Shown here: one piece after another, positions 39,221 to 47,353 of the stretch
Layout of the letters: each line of letters opens with the position of its first letter
Numbering within the stretch: position 1 is the stretch's first letter
Assembly: GCF_017873815.1 (NCBI RefSeq)
Contig: NZ_JAGGKQ010000020.1
Span: forward strand, 1-49,989
Direction of reading: 5' to 3'
DNA length: 49,989 bases
Source: Halorubrum alkaliphilum
GTDB lineage: Archaea > Halobacteriota > Halobacteria > Halobacteriales > Haloferacaceae
Notes under the pieces: generated by a model
The model's input: only the letters and a program-made list of their open reading frames with translations
The model's database searches: none
What the model was told of the DNA's origin: nothing
Translations under genes and position numbers: made by a program

Positions 39221-40672
39221 ATGGCCGAGATCACCGTCGAGCGGAGGGAACGGATCGCTCGCACCACCACACACGACGTCGCGCTCGACTGTCTCGCCGC
39301 GGGCGTCGCCGCCGCGCTCCCCGAACGGATAGTCGAGGAACGGCTGTCGGTCGACGACGGAACCGTTCGGGTTACTGCCGTCGACGGGGGAGAGACCGAA
39401 CACGACCTCGGCGCGTACGACACGGTACGCCTCGTCGGCGCGGGGAAGGCGGCGGGCGGTGCCGGTCGTGCCGTCGCGGACGCCCTCGGGGACCGGTTGG
39501 ACGGCGGGACGGTCGTCACGACCGATCCCGACGGCGGTGACGGCGCGGCACGGACCGACGCGTCGCGTCCGTTCGAAACGCTGCCCGGCGACCACCCGCT
39601 CCCGAGCGACCGCAGGGTCGCCTCGACGCGACGGGTCATCGAGGTCGCCGAGAGCGCGAGCACAGACGACCTCGTCGTCGCCGTCATCACGGGCGGCGGG
39701 AGCGCCCTCCTCGCCGCGCCGGCCGACCCGCTCTCGGTCGAGAATCTCCGCACGCTCACCGACGAGCTGCTTGCCTCCGGCGCGTCGATCGACGAGATCA
39801 ACGCGGTCAGGAAACACTGCTCCGCGGTCAAGGGCGGCCGGCTCGCCCGGATCGCCGCCCCGGCGACGGTGGTCACTCTCGCCGTCAGCGACGTGGTCGG
39901 CGACGACCTCGGCGTGATCGCCAGCGGCCCGACCGCGCCCGACCCGTCGACGTACGCCGACGCGCTCGGCGTGTGTGAGCGCTACGATCTCGACCTCCCG
40001 ACGGCGGTTCGCGAGCATCTCCGTGCGGGCGTCGCCGGCGACCGTCCGGAGACCCCGACCGCGTCGGAGCCCGCCTTCGACCGGACCCGAACGCTCGTCG
40101 TCGGCAACGGCCGGACCGCCCTCGACGCGGCGGCATCGGCGGCGGCCGACCGCGGGTACGACCCGACCGTTCTCGCCGCGGGCGTCCGCGGAGAGGCCCG
40201 GGAGGCCGCGCTGACGCACGTCGCTATCGCCGAGGAGTGCGGAGAGTCGGGGTCGCCAGCGTCACCCCCCTGCGTCCTGCTCTCGGGCGGTGAGACGACG
40301 GTGACGCTCGGTGACGACCCGGGTCGAGGCGGTCCGAACACCGAGTTCGCGGCGAGCGCCGGGGTCGCGCTCGCGGAAGGAGACGCCGACCCGTCCGCGC
40401 GCGTCGTCGTCGCGAGCGTCGACACGGACGGCGTCGACGGGGCGAGCGGTGCCGCCGGCGGGATCGTCGACGCGACGACGTTCGACGGCGCGACGACGCC
40501 GAACGGCTCGGCGACGCTCGACACCGACGCCGCCCGCGACGCGCTCGACCGCCACGACATCGCTCCGCTCCTCGACGAGGCCGACGCGCTCCTGCGGACT
40601 GGCTCGACCGGCACGAACGTGAACGACCTTCGGGTGCTGGTCGTCGACGGGGAGCGAGCCGAACGGGAATGA
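39221..40672 (+). CDS. D-glycerate 2-kinase (DUF4147, GckA/TtuD type)
   Basis: A 483-residue enzyme. The N-terminal DUF4147 domain has LVGAGKAAGGAG, GDHPLPSDRRVASTRR, ITGGGSALLAAP and INAVRKHCSAVKGGRLA (about 70-210). The C-terminal MOFRL domain has LLSGGETTVTL, GRGGPNTEFA and the closing GSTGTNVNDLRVL. It phosphorylates D-glycerate to 2-phosphoglycerate with ATP and feeds lower glycolysis; in haloarchaea it may serve sugar-acid or serine/glycerate catabolism. The TATA box GATATATAC (39190-39198) is 23-31 bases before the ATG. Confidence 0.92.
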   Translation: MAEITVERRERIARTTTHDVALDCLAAGVAAALPERIVEERLSVDDGTVRVTAVDGGETEHDLGAYDTVRLVGAGKAAGGAGRAVADALGDRLDGGTVVTTDPDGGDGAARTDASRPFETLPGDHPLPSDRRVASTRRVIEVAESASTDDLVVAVITGGGSALLAAPADPLSVENLRTLTDELLASGASIDEINAVRKHCSAVKGGRLARIAAPATVVTLAVSDVVGDDLGVIASGPTAPDPSTYADALGVCERYDLDLPTAVREHLRAGVAGDRPETPTASEPAFDRTRTLVVGNGRTALDAAASAAADRGYDPTVLAAGVRGEAREAALTHVAIAEECGESGSPASPPCVLLSGGETTVTLGDDPGRGGPNTEFAASAGVALAEGDADPSARVVVASVDTDGVDGASGAAGGIVDATTFDGATTPNGSATLDTDAARDALDRHDIAPLLDEADALLRTGSTGTNVNDLRVLVVDGERAERE

Positions 40673-40731
40673 GACGGCGGGAGGCGACGAGACCGGACGG
40701 GCTTATGGTTCCCCCGCCCGGATCCGATCGC

Positions 40732-41343
40732 ATGAGCGAGGACGCGGCGACCCTCGACGACGACCTTCGGCTCTCGTCGTGCGAGCGGTGCCCGGCGCTA
40801 GTGGAGTCGCGGAGCCGGATCGTCGACGGCGTCGGCCCGACCGACGCCGACCTGCTGTTCGTGGGCGAGGGCCCGGGCGCGAACGAGGACGAGCAGGGGG
40901 AGCCGTTCGTCGGACGGTCCGGCGACGTGCTCGACGAGGCGTTACGGGACGCGGGGCTCGCCCGCGCGGACGTGCGAATCACCAACTGTGTCCGGTGTCG
41001 CCCGCCGGACAACCGCGACCCGCGAAGCGAGGAGTTGGCGAACTGCCGCGGCCACCTCGAAACGGAGATCGACCGGCTCGACCCGAAACTGATCGTCACG
41101 CTCGGGAAGGTGCCGAGCGAACACCTGCTCGACCGGTCGGTCGCGATCACGTCCGAGTCGGGCGACGTCGTCGACGCTCGGATCGCCGGCTCGGGGCGGC
41201 GCGTGTTGCTGTCGGTCCACCCGGCGGCGACGCTGTACGACCGGAGCCAGCGCGAGGGGTTTTTCGAGACGATCGCCCGAAGCGCCGACCTCGCCGGGGC
41301 CGCGGAGGGTGGTGACGGACAGTCTCGACTCGGCGATTTCTGA
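40732..41343 (+). CDS. Uracil-DNA glycosylase, family 4 (Fe-S)
   Basis: A 203-residue enzyme with the family-4 signature. Cys17 and Cys20 (SSCERCP), Cys89 (VRCRPPDNRDP) and Cys105 should hold a 4Fe-4S cluster. The water-activating motif is GEGPGANEDEQGEPFVG (about 45-61) and the DNA-gripping motif is SVHPAATLYDRS. It removes uracil from DNA after cytosine deamination. The ATG at 40732 is fixed by a TATA-like GCTTATGG (40701-40708) at the usual leaderless distance; an upstream extension would be Arg-rich. Confidence 0.92.
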   Translation: MSEDAATLDDDLRLSSCERCPALVESRSRIVDGVGPTDADLLFVGEGPGANEDEQGEPFVGRSGDVLDEALRDAGLARADVRITNCVRCRPPDNRDPRSEELANCRGHLETEIDRLDPKLIVTLGKVPSEHLLDRSVAITSESGDVVDARIAGSGRRVLLSVHPAATLYDRSQREGFFETIARSADLAGAAEGGDGQSRLGDF

Positions 41344-41402
41344 CGCCCAGCCGACGTTTTGGACACATTGGCACGTGTGAGTCGCCATCAGGGGAGATCT
41401 CT

Positions 41403-41420
41403 ATAGAAAACATAGAAAAC
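41403..41420 (+). promoter_or_regulatory. Tandem 9-base direct repeat upstream of phnD
   Basis: ATAGAAAAC occurs twice without a gap, 32-49 bases before the phnD ATG and just upstream of a weak CCATTAG TATA-like element. The position suits an activator or BRE-overlapping operator. Confidence 0.45.
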
Positions 41421-41451
41421 CATTAGTCACCCGAGCAAAGTTACCCTGTGT

Positions 41452-42525
41452 ATGTCCGACAACAGGTGGTCGGCGAACCGGAGAACGTTTCTAAAAACAG
41501 CGGGTGCGAGCGCGGCAGCGGTTGGGCTCGCAGGGTGTGCGGGCGAGGACGACGGGTCCGTCACCTGGGTGATGAACCCGGCCGAAGAGGAGATCGACAT
41601 TCAGGTACAGTACGGGCCCCTCTTCGAGTACATCGAGTCCGAGGTCGACGTGGAGATCGACGGACAGCCGACGGCGGACTACTCCGCGACCGTCGCGGAG
41701 CTCCAACGCGCCGAGGAGGGCGATCGTGTCTTCGCGGACACCTCGCCCGGTGCGGTCGCACAGATCGGTGACGAGATCGATGTCACGGGGATGCGGGTCG
41801 CGTTCGGTGCCGAACAGTACTTTTCGCTCATCACGACGACGACAGATAGCGAGATAGACGAGCTTGCGGACCTCGAGGACGAGATCGTCGCGTCCGGCGC
41901 GCCGACCTCCGTCTCGGGGACGCTGTTCCCGCTCCTGATGCTCAGCAACGCGGGACTCGACATCGGCGGCGCGCCCGGCACCAGCCCGGAGGACTTCGAA
42001 CTCCGGACGTCGGATCACACGACTGCGCGCGAACAGATGATCGCGGACGACTCGATCGCCGCGGCGGCGACCGGCGCGTTCTCGACCGGACCGCACGTTC
42101 CGGCCGAACAGTTCGATGAGATGTCACAGGAGTACGTCGACATCTCCGCCGAATACGACGGAGCCGGCTCACGCGACCCCGAGCTCCAGCTGCTCGCCGT
42201 TTCCGACCCGATCCCGCGCGCCCCGATCGTGAGCAACGCGGCGTGGGACGAGTCGCTCAAAACCGACATTCGGGAAGCAATGCTCAACGCGCCGGACGAC
42301 GCGTTCGCACACGAGTCCGACGCGGACATCGCGGAGGCGCTCAACATCGACCCCGAACTGCTCGACATGGACGAAGACGAGCTCTCCGAGAGCGAGCAGG
42401 ACGACGTCAACCTCGTCGAGGACCACGAACTCTGGTTCAGCGGCATCGTCGAGGCGACCCACGAGGACTACGACCCCGTCGTCGAGCTCGGCCAGTCGCT
42501 CGGGCTCGACTGGGGCGAACTCTAA
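41452..42525 (+). CDS. phnD: PhnD-type phosphonate/phosphate ABC transporter substrate-binding lipoprotein
   Basis: A 357-residue protein with a twin-arginine lipoprotein signal: NRRTFLKTAGASAAAVGLAGC (about 9-29), the cysteine being the lipid attachment site. It is followed by a type-2 periplasmic-binding fold with the PhnD-like blocks EEEIDIQVQYGPLFEYIES, VFADTSPGAVAQIGD and ASGAPTSVSGTLFPLLML. It should capture phosphonate, phosphite or phosphate at the outer face of the membrane and deliver it to PhnE. It is the first gene of phnD-phnC-phnE, 27 bases from phnC. No C-P lyase or other phosphonate catabolic gene is in view, so the substrate is open. Confidence 0.88.
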   Translation: MSDNRWSANRRTFLKTAGASAAAVGLAGCAGEDDGSVTWVMNPAEEEIDIQVQYGPLFEYIESEVDVEIDGQPTADYSATVAELQRAEEGDRVFADTSPGAVAQIGDEIDVTGMRVAFGAEQYFSLITTTTDSEIDELADLEDEIVASGAPTSVSGTLFPLLMLSNAGLDIGGAPGTSPEDFELRTSDHTTAREQMIADDSIAAAATGAFSTGPHVPAEQFDEMSQEYVDISAEYDGAGSRDPELQLLAVSDPIPRAPIVSNAAWDESLKTDIREAMLNAPDDAFAHESDADIAEALNIDPELLDMDEDELSESEQDDVNLVEDHELWFSGIVEATHEDYDPVVELGQSLGLDWGEL

Positions 42526-42552
42526 GCGGTCCGGATCACCTCCTTTCCCTTT

Positions 42553-43338
42553 ATGACCTATATCGAAGTAGACGGAGTTACGAAACGATTCGGCGACGTC
42601 GTGGCGCTCGACGACGTGTCGTTCGAGGTCCCTGCCGGCGAGTTCGTCATCGTCCTCGGCGTGTCTGGCTCCGGAAAATCGACCCTCCTTCGGACGATGA
42701 GCGGGCTGCTCTCGCCGACGGACGGAGAGATCCGCATCGACGGAGAGCCGATGCTGGCACCTCGACCCGAAGTCGCGATGATCTTCCAGCAGCACAACAT
42801 CATCGGTGACATGTCCGCCTACGCGAACGCGCTCTCCGGCGGTATCAACCAGTTCGGGTTCTTTTCCAGCGTCCTCCAGCTACAGGACGAGTCGGAGAAA
42901 CACCGCGCGCTCGACGCGCTGGACACGGTCGGCCTCCTCGGCGAGTCCGAACAGAAGGCTCGGCGGATGAGCGGCGGCCAACAACAGCGCGTGGGGATCG
43001 CCCGAGCGCTGGTCCAGCGTCCGAACGTGCTTCTCGCCGACGAGCCCGTCGCGAGCCTGGACCCGGGAAGCGCCCAAGACGTGATGGGATATCTTCGAAG
43101 CGCCTCCGAAGAGCGGGATCTGACGACGTTCTGTAGCCTCCATCAGGTGAACATCGCACGGAAGTTCGGCCACCGGTTCATCGGCCTCAGAGACGGAAAG
43201 AAGGTGTTCGACGGCTACCGGGACGATCTGACGATCGACGTGATCGACGACCTCTACGGCGACATCGACACCGAAGGGATGTTCGTGAGCCGTGAGAACG
43301 ACGCCGAGAACGTGGCGGACGACGTGGCGACGACGTGA
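42553..43338 (+). CDS. phnC: PhnC-type ABC transporter ATP-binding protein
   Basis: A 261-residue ATPase with Walker A GVSGSGKST (36-44), Q-loop MIFQQHNII, the ABC signature MSGGQQQRVGIARAL (about 139-153), Walker B VLLADEPVASLDP and H-loop SLHQ. It powers uptake by the PhnE permease. Downstream of the core is a short acidic tail. Spacing to phnE is 22 bases, consistent with one operon. Confidence 0.93.
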   Translation: MTYIEVDGVTKRFGDVVALDDVSFEVPAGEFVIVLGVSGSGKSTLLRTMSGLLSPTDGEIRIDGEPMLAPRPEVAMIFQQHNIIGDMSAYANALSGGINQFGFFSSVLQLQDESEKHRALDALDTVGLLGESEQKARRMSGGQQQRVGIARALVQRPNVLLADEPVASLDPGSAQDVMGYLRSASEERDLTTFCSLHQVNIARKFGHRFIGLRDGKKVFDGYRDDLTIDVIDDLYGDIDTEGMFVSRENDAENVADDVATT

Positions 43339-43360
43339 TACGAACAGAGCTGATCTACAC

Positions 43361-44446
43361 GTGACAACTGATACGACTGACTCCGACGAAACACACGGTC
43401 CCGAGTCGGCCGCAGCGGAGACGGACGCCCCGGATCGGATCATCGAACAGTTCGAGAGCATCAAGCGAACGCGGCGACGGCGGGCTATCGGCTGGTTCGG
43501 CCTCCTCGCGTTCATCGTGTTCGCAACCATTCAGGCGTTCGCCGCAACCGAACTTCTCAATCCCGACGCCCGGCTCGGGACGTTCGTCGACTCGCTGAAC
43601 GAGTTCTTCCCGATCACCTACTACTTCGACGTGATCCCGTTCCTCGATTTCGGACAGTACGTCTCGTTCATCCGCGACGCGAACCTGCTGTACGACCCCG
43701 AGATCGGTGGACTGCTGTTCCAGTGGCCGCCCAGCGCGACCGACGCGTACGTCTTCTTCTTCCAAGAGCTCGGGATCTTCCAGATCTTCGGTGAGGCCGG
43801 GATCACGCTCGCGATGGGGTTCGTCGGGACGGTCGTCGGGTTCCCCTTCGCGCTGATGTTCGGGACGCTCGGTTCCGGACGCGTCACGCCGTTCCCGTTC
43901 AACTTCATCTTCCGCGGGACGATGTCGTTTATCCGGGCGGTTCCGGCGATCGTCTGGACGCTCATCTTCATCCCGTTCCTCGGACTCGGTCCCGCCTCCG
44001 CGGCGCTGGCGATCGCGTTCGATACGATCGGAAACCTCGGTCGGCTGTTCGTCGACGAACTCGAGGAGATCGAGGAGGGGCCGGTCGAGGCGATGCGGAC
44101 GACTGGAGCCAACAAGCCGCAGATCGTGTTCTTCGGGATGTTGAGTCAGGTTCGGACCGCGTTCATCGCGTGGACGTTGTACGTGCTCGAGATCAACGTC
44201 CGGATCGCCGTCACGGTCGGAGTCATCGGCGCGGGCGGACTCGGATTCGTCGTGACCTCTCAGCAGAACCTGCTCCAGTTCACGAACATGATGGCGACGC
44301 TCATCTCCATCTTCCTCCTCATCATCTCCGTCGAGCTGTTCAGTCAGCGCCTTCGGGCGCGACTACGCTCCGACGACGTCGAGATGGGGATCTGGGAGCT
44401 GATCACCGGTTTCCCGCGGCGGATGGCTGACTCCGCGCTGAAGTAA
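43361..44446 (+). CDS. phnE: PhnE-type ABC transporter permease
   Basis: A 361-residue permease with an acidic cytoplasmic N-terminus (about 1-45), a first helix (about 48-68), a long extracytoplasmic region rich in aromatic residues (about 75-140), and the BPD transporter domain with several helices (about 148-345). The cytoplasmic EAA loop reads VEAMRTTGANKPQIVFFGML (about 245-264). It forms the membrane channel for the PhnDC system. The GTG at 43361 was chosen because the further upstream frame overlaps phnC and is Arg-rich. A T-run after the stop (44468-44472) may be a terminator. Confidence 0.9.
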   Translation: MTTDTTDSDETHGPESAAAETDAPDRIIEQFESIKRTRRRRAIGWFGLLAFIVFATIQAFAATELLNPDARLGTFVDSLNEFFPITYYFDVIPFLDFGQYVSFIRDANLLYDPEIGGLLFQWPPSATDAYVFFFQELGIFQIFGEAGITLAMGFVGTVVGFPFALMFGTLGSGRVTPFPFNFIFRGTMSFIRAVPAIVWTLIFIPFLGLGPASAALAIAFDTIGNLGRLFVDELEEIEEGPVEAMRTTGANKPQIVFFGMLSQVRTAFIAWTLYVLEINVRIAVTVGVIGAGGLGFVVTSQQNLLQFTNMMATLISIFLLIISVELFSQRLRARLRSDDVEMGIWELITGFPRRMADSALK

Positions 44447-44462
44447 CGGGTCGCCTGGCGTC

Positions 44463-44473
44463 GCCGCTTTTTC
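44463..44473 (+). terminator. Possible T-rich terminator after phnE
   Basis: GCCGCTTTTTC, with five T residues about 20 bases after the phnE stop, is consistent with archaeal U-run termination. Evidence is limited to the sequence run. Confidence 0.35.
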
Positions 44474-44551
44474 ACTACTCGCTCACTGGACGGTCCTCGA
44501 TCGACCTGCCACAAGGGAAACCGACTTTTCGGTCGGCCACCGAATGATAGT

Positions 44552-45211
44552 ATGAGCACCTTCAAACCGCCCGCGGAGACGCTGGCGGACGTCGTTCTCG
44601 TCGACTACGGGCTCGGAAATCTCAGATCCGCGACTCGCGGCCTCGAACGAGCGGGCGCGGCAGTCGAGATCACCGACGATCCCGAGGCGTTCGCCGCCGC
44701 GGACGGCGTCGTCCTTCCGGGCGTCGGCGCGTTCCGGGAGGGGATGGAGAACGCCGGCCCGCTTCGCGAGGCGTTGACCGACCACGCCGACGCCGGCCGC
44801 CCCCTCTTCGGGATCTGTCTCGGCATGCAGATGCTTCTCACCACGAGCGAGGAGGCGGACCACGAGGGGGAAGGCGAGGTGACGGGACTCGACCTGATCC
44901 CGGGGACCAACGTCCGGTTCGAGGTCGACCGTAAGGTCCCACACATGGGCTGGAACGAGTTGGAAGTCGCACGCGACCACCCGCTCGTCGACGGGGTGGA
45001 AGGGGAGTACGCGTATTTCGTCCACTCGTACTACGCCGAGCCAAACGACTCGGACGCGGTCGTCGCCACCGCGGACTACGGCGTCGACTTCCCGGCGGTC
45101 GTCGCCAACGACGCGGGCAACGTGTTCGGCACGCAGTTCCACCCCGAGAAGAGCGGGGAGACGGGACTCCGGATCCTCCGGAACTTCGTCGAGTACTGCG
45201 CGGAGCGATAG
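44552..45211 (+). CDS. hisH: Imidazole glycerol phosphate synthase, glutaminase subunit HisH
   Basis: A 219-residue class I glutamine amidotransferase. The nucleophile is Cys89 in FGICLGMQM, the His-Glu pair is in TQFHPEKSG (about 200-208), and the HisH-specific HMGWNE motif is present. It releases ammonia from glutamine and passes it to HisF for synthesis of imidazole glycerol phosphate in histidine biosynthesis. No other his gene is in the window. It is the first gene of a run with hyuA (6-base gap) and hyuB, so it appears co-transcribed with the hydantoinase genes. Confidence 0.93.
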   Translation: MSTFKPPAETLADVVLVDYGLGNLRSATRGLERAGAAVEITDDPEAFAAADGVVLPGVGAFREGMENAGPLREALTDHADAGRPLFGICLGMQMLLTTSEEADHEGEGEVTGLDLIPGTNVRFEVDRKVPHMGWNELEVARDHPLVDGVEGEYAYFVHSYYAEPNDSDAVVATADYGVDFPAVVANDAGNVFGTQFHPEKSGETGLRILRNFVEYCAER

Positions 45212-45217
45212 GCAACG

Positions 45218-47353
45218 ATGAACGGAGACGCGACGACACCCGCGGTCCGCCTCGGCGTCGACGTCGGGGGGACGTTCACCGACGTGGCGCTGCTCGTCGA
45301 CGACGCGCTCACCACGGCGAAGGTTCCCACCACGGAGCCGCAGAGCGACGGCGTTATCGAGGGGATCCGGGAGGCGTGTGCGGACGCCGGGATCGCGCCC
45401 GCCGACGTCGACGCCTTCGCACACGCGATGACCGTCTCCGTGAACGCGCTGCTCGAACGCGACGGCGCGCGGACCGCGCTCGTGACGACGGCCGGTTTCC
45501 GTGACGTACTCGAGATCGGACGACAGGACCGGCCGTCGCTGTACGATCTCGGTGCGGAGAAGCCGGAGCCGCTGGTTCCGCGTCGACGGCGCTTCGAGGT
45601 CGACGAGCGGGCGACCGTCGACGGGATCCGCGATCCGGTCGACGAGGAAGAGATCCGCGAGCTCGCGGAGCGGATCGATGCGGGAGACGACGTCGAGAGC
45701 GTCGCCGTCTCGCTGCTCCACGCCTACGCCCATCCCGGAAACGAGGCGCGGGTCGCCGAGGGGCTCCGCGATGCGCTCGACGTTCCCGTCTCCGCCTCCC
45801 ACGAGGTGCGCCAAGAGTTCCGGGAGTTCGAGCGCACCGCCACGACCGTCGCCGACGCGTACGTGACGCCGGGGATCGACGGGTATCTCAGCCGTCTGCT
45901 CGCGGAGGCTCGCGAGGCCGGACTTCCCGACCCCCGCGTGATGCGGTCGAACGGCGGAGTTGCCGACGTGGAGACCGTTCGATCGAGCGCGGTCACAACG
46001 GTCCTCTCCGGGCCGGCCGCGGGCGTCGTCGGCGCGGCGGCGGTCGCGAGCGGCGGGACGCTGGGCGGGCCCGGAAACTGCCCGCCCGGATCGGACGAAC
46101 GCGAGGCGGGGGCCGCCGATGGCGTCGTCACGTTCGACATGGGCGGCACGTCGAGTGACGTGAGCCTCGTTCGGGACGGGACCGCCGAGCGAACCGACAG
46201 CCTCGAGATCGGCGGCGTTCCGGTCCGGACGCCCGCGGTCGACATCGAGACGGTCGGCGCGGGCGGGGGATCGATCGCGTGGACCGACGCCGGGGGCGCG
46301 CTCCGCGTCGGGCCCGAGTCGGCCGGGGCGGATCCGGGACCGGCCTGTTACGGCCGCGGCGGAACGGAGCCGACGGTCACCGACGCGGCGGTCGTGCTCG
46401 GCTACATCGGGCCCGACGCGGCGCTCGGGGGAGACCTCTCACTCGACGTCGAGGCCGCGAGGGAGTCGCTCGCGGCGCTCTCCGACGCGGCCGGACTCGC
46501 GGACGCGACGGCTGCCGCGAAGGGAGTGTACCGCGTCGCCAACGCGACGATGGCGCGGGCGATCCGGTCGGTAACGGTCGAGCGCGGCCACGACCCGCGC
46601 GGGTTCGCGCTCGTCGCCTTCGGCGGTGCGGGACCGATGCACGCGGCCGCGCTCGCGGACCGACTCGGGATCTCGCGGGTGCTCGTCCCCGGTCCCGCGG
46701 GCGTGCTCTCGGCGTACGGGCTGCTCGCGGCCGACGAGACCCACGACGCGGTCCGAACCGTCCGAGTCCCACTCACCGACGACGGCGTGGACGGCTCGAA
46801 CGGCGACGCGGTGGATGCGGTGAGCACGGCCGAGGAGAGCTTTAGGGACCTGACGGAGCGGGTTCTCGCGGACGTCTCCGATCCCGCCGCCGCGACCGTC
46901 GAGCGGAGCGTAGACTGTCGGTACGCCGGACAACGCTTCGAGCTGACGGTTCCGGCCGGCGAGGGGACGGACCCCGAGTTCGACCCCGAGGCGGTCACGG
47001 AGCGGTTCGTGGACGCACACGAGCGGGCCTACGGCTACCGGCTCAACGCCGACGTGGAGGCCGTGACGCTTCGCGTCTCGGCGACGGTCGGGAACGACCC
47101 GCCGCCGATCGCTCACGCGGGAGCGACGGACGCGGGAGCGACGGACCGAGAGACGAGAGCGGTGACGTTCCCGGAGACGGGAACCGTGGAGGCGGGAGTC
47201 CTCGACCGCGACGCGCTGGCCGTCGGGCGGGAACTGGCCGGGCCGGCGGTGCTCGCGGGCGCGGAGAGCACGACGGTCGTTCCGCCGGAGTGGGCGGGTC
47301 GCGTGCGGGCAGACGGGACGGTCGTGCTCACGACGGAGGTGAGTGGATCGTGA
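45218..47353 (+). CDS. hyuA: Hydantoinase/oxoprolinase subunit A (HyuA)
   Basis: A 711-residue protein. The N-terminal hydantoinase A domain begins RLGVDVGGTFTDVALLV with the phosphate-binding glycines, and the central ATPase-like domain has VVTFDMGGTSSDVSLV and ETVGAGGGSIAWTDAGGALRVGPESAGADPGPACYGRGG. It hydrolyses cyclic imides such as hydantoins or 5-oxoproline with ATP, together with HyuB. The length is normal for the archaeal A subunit. It begins 6 bases after hisH and ends in a four-base overlap with hyuB (GTGA). The true substrate cannot be told from the sequence. Confidence 0.9.
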   Translation: MNGDATTPAVRLGVDVGGTFTDVALLVDDALTTAKVPTTEPQSDGVIEGIREACADAGIAPADVDAFAHAMTVSVNALLERDGARTALVTTAGFRDVLEIGRQDRPSLYDLGAEKPEPLVPRRRRFEVDERATVDGIRDPVDEEEIRELAERIDAGDDVESVAVSLLHAYAHPGNEARVAEGLRDALDVPVSASHEVRQEFREFERTATTVADAYVTPGIDGYLSRLLAEAREAGLPDPRVMRSNGGVADVETVRSSAVTTVLSGPAAGVVGAAAVASGGTLGGPGNCPPGSDEREAGAADGVVTFDMGGTSSDVSLVRDGTAERTDSLEIGGVPVRTPAVDIETVGAGGGSIAWTDAGGALRVGPESAGADPGPACYGRGGTEPTVTDAAVVLGYIGPDAALGGDLSLDVEAARESLAALSDAAGLADATAAAKGVYRVANATMARAIRSVTVERGHDPRGFALVAFGGAGPMHAAALADRLGISRVLVPGPAGVLSAYGLLAADETHDAVRTVRVPLTDDGVDGSNGDAVDAVSTAEESFRDLTERVLADVSDPAAATVERSVDCRYAGQRFELTVPAGEGTDPEFDPEAVTERFVDAHERAYGYRLNADVEAVTLRVSATVGNDPPPIAHAGATDAGATDRETRAVTFPETGTVEAGVLDRDALAVGRELAGPAVLAGAESTTVVPPEWAGRVRADGTVVLTTEVSGS

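Noticed and set aside
37768-39540. Long plus-strand frame overlapping the MBL, DUF5786 and DUF99 genes
   Set aside because: It crosses three well-supported genes in other frames and is Arg-rich without motifs.
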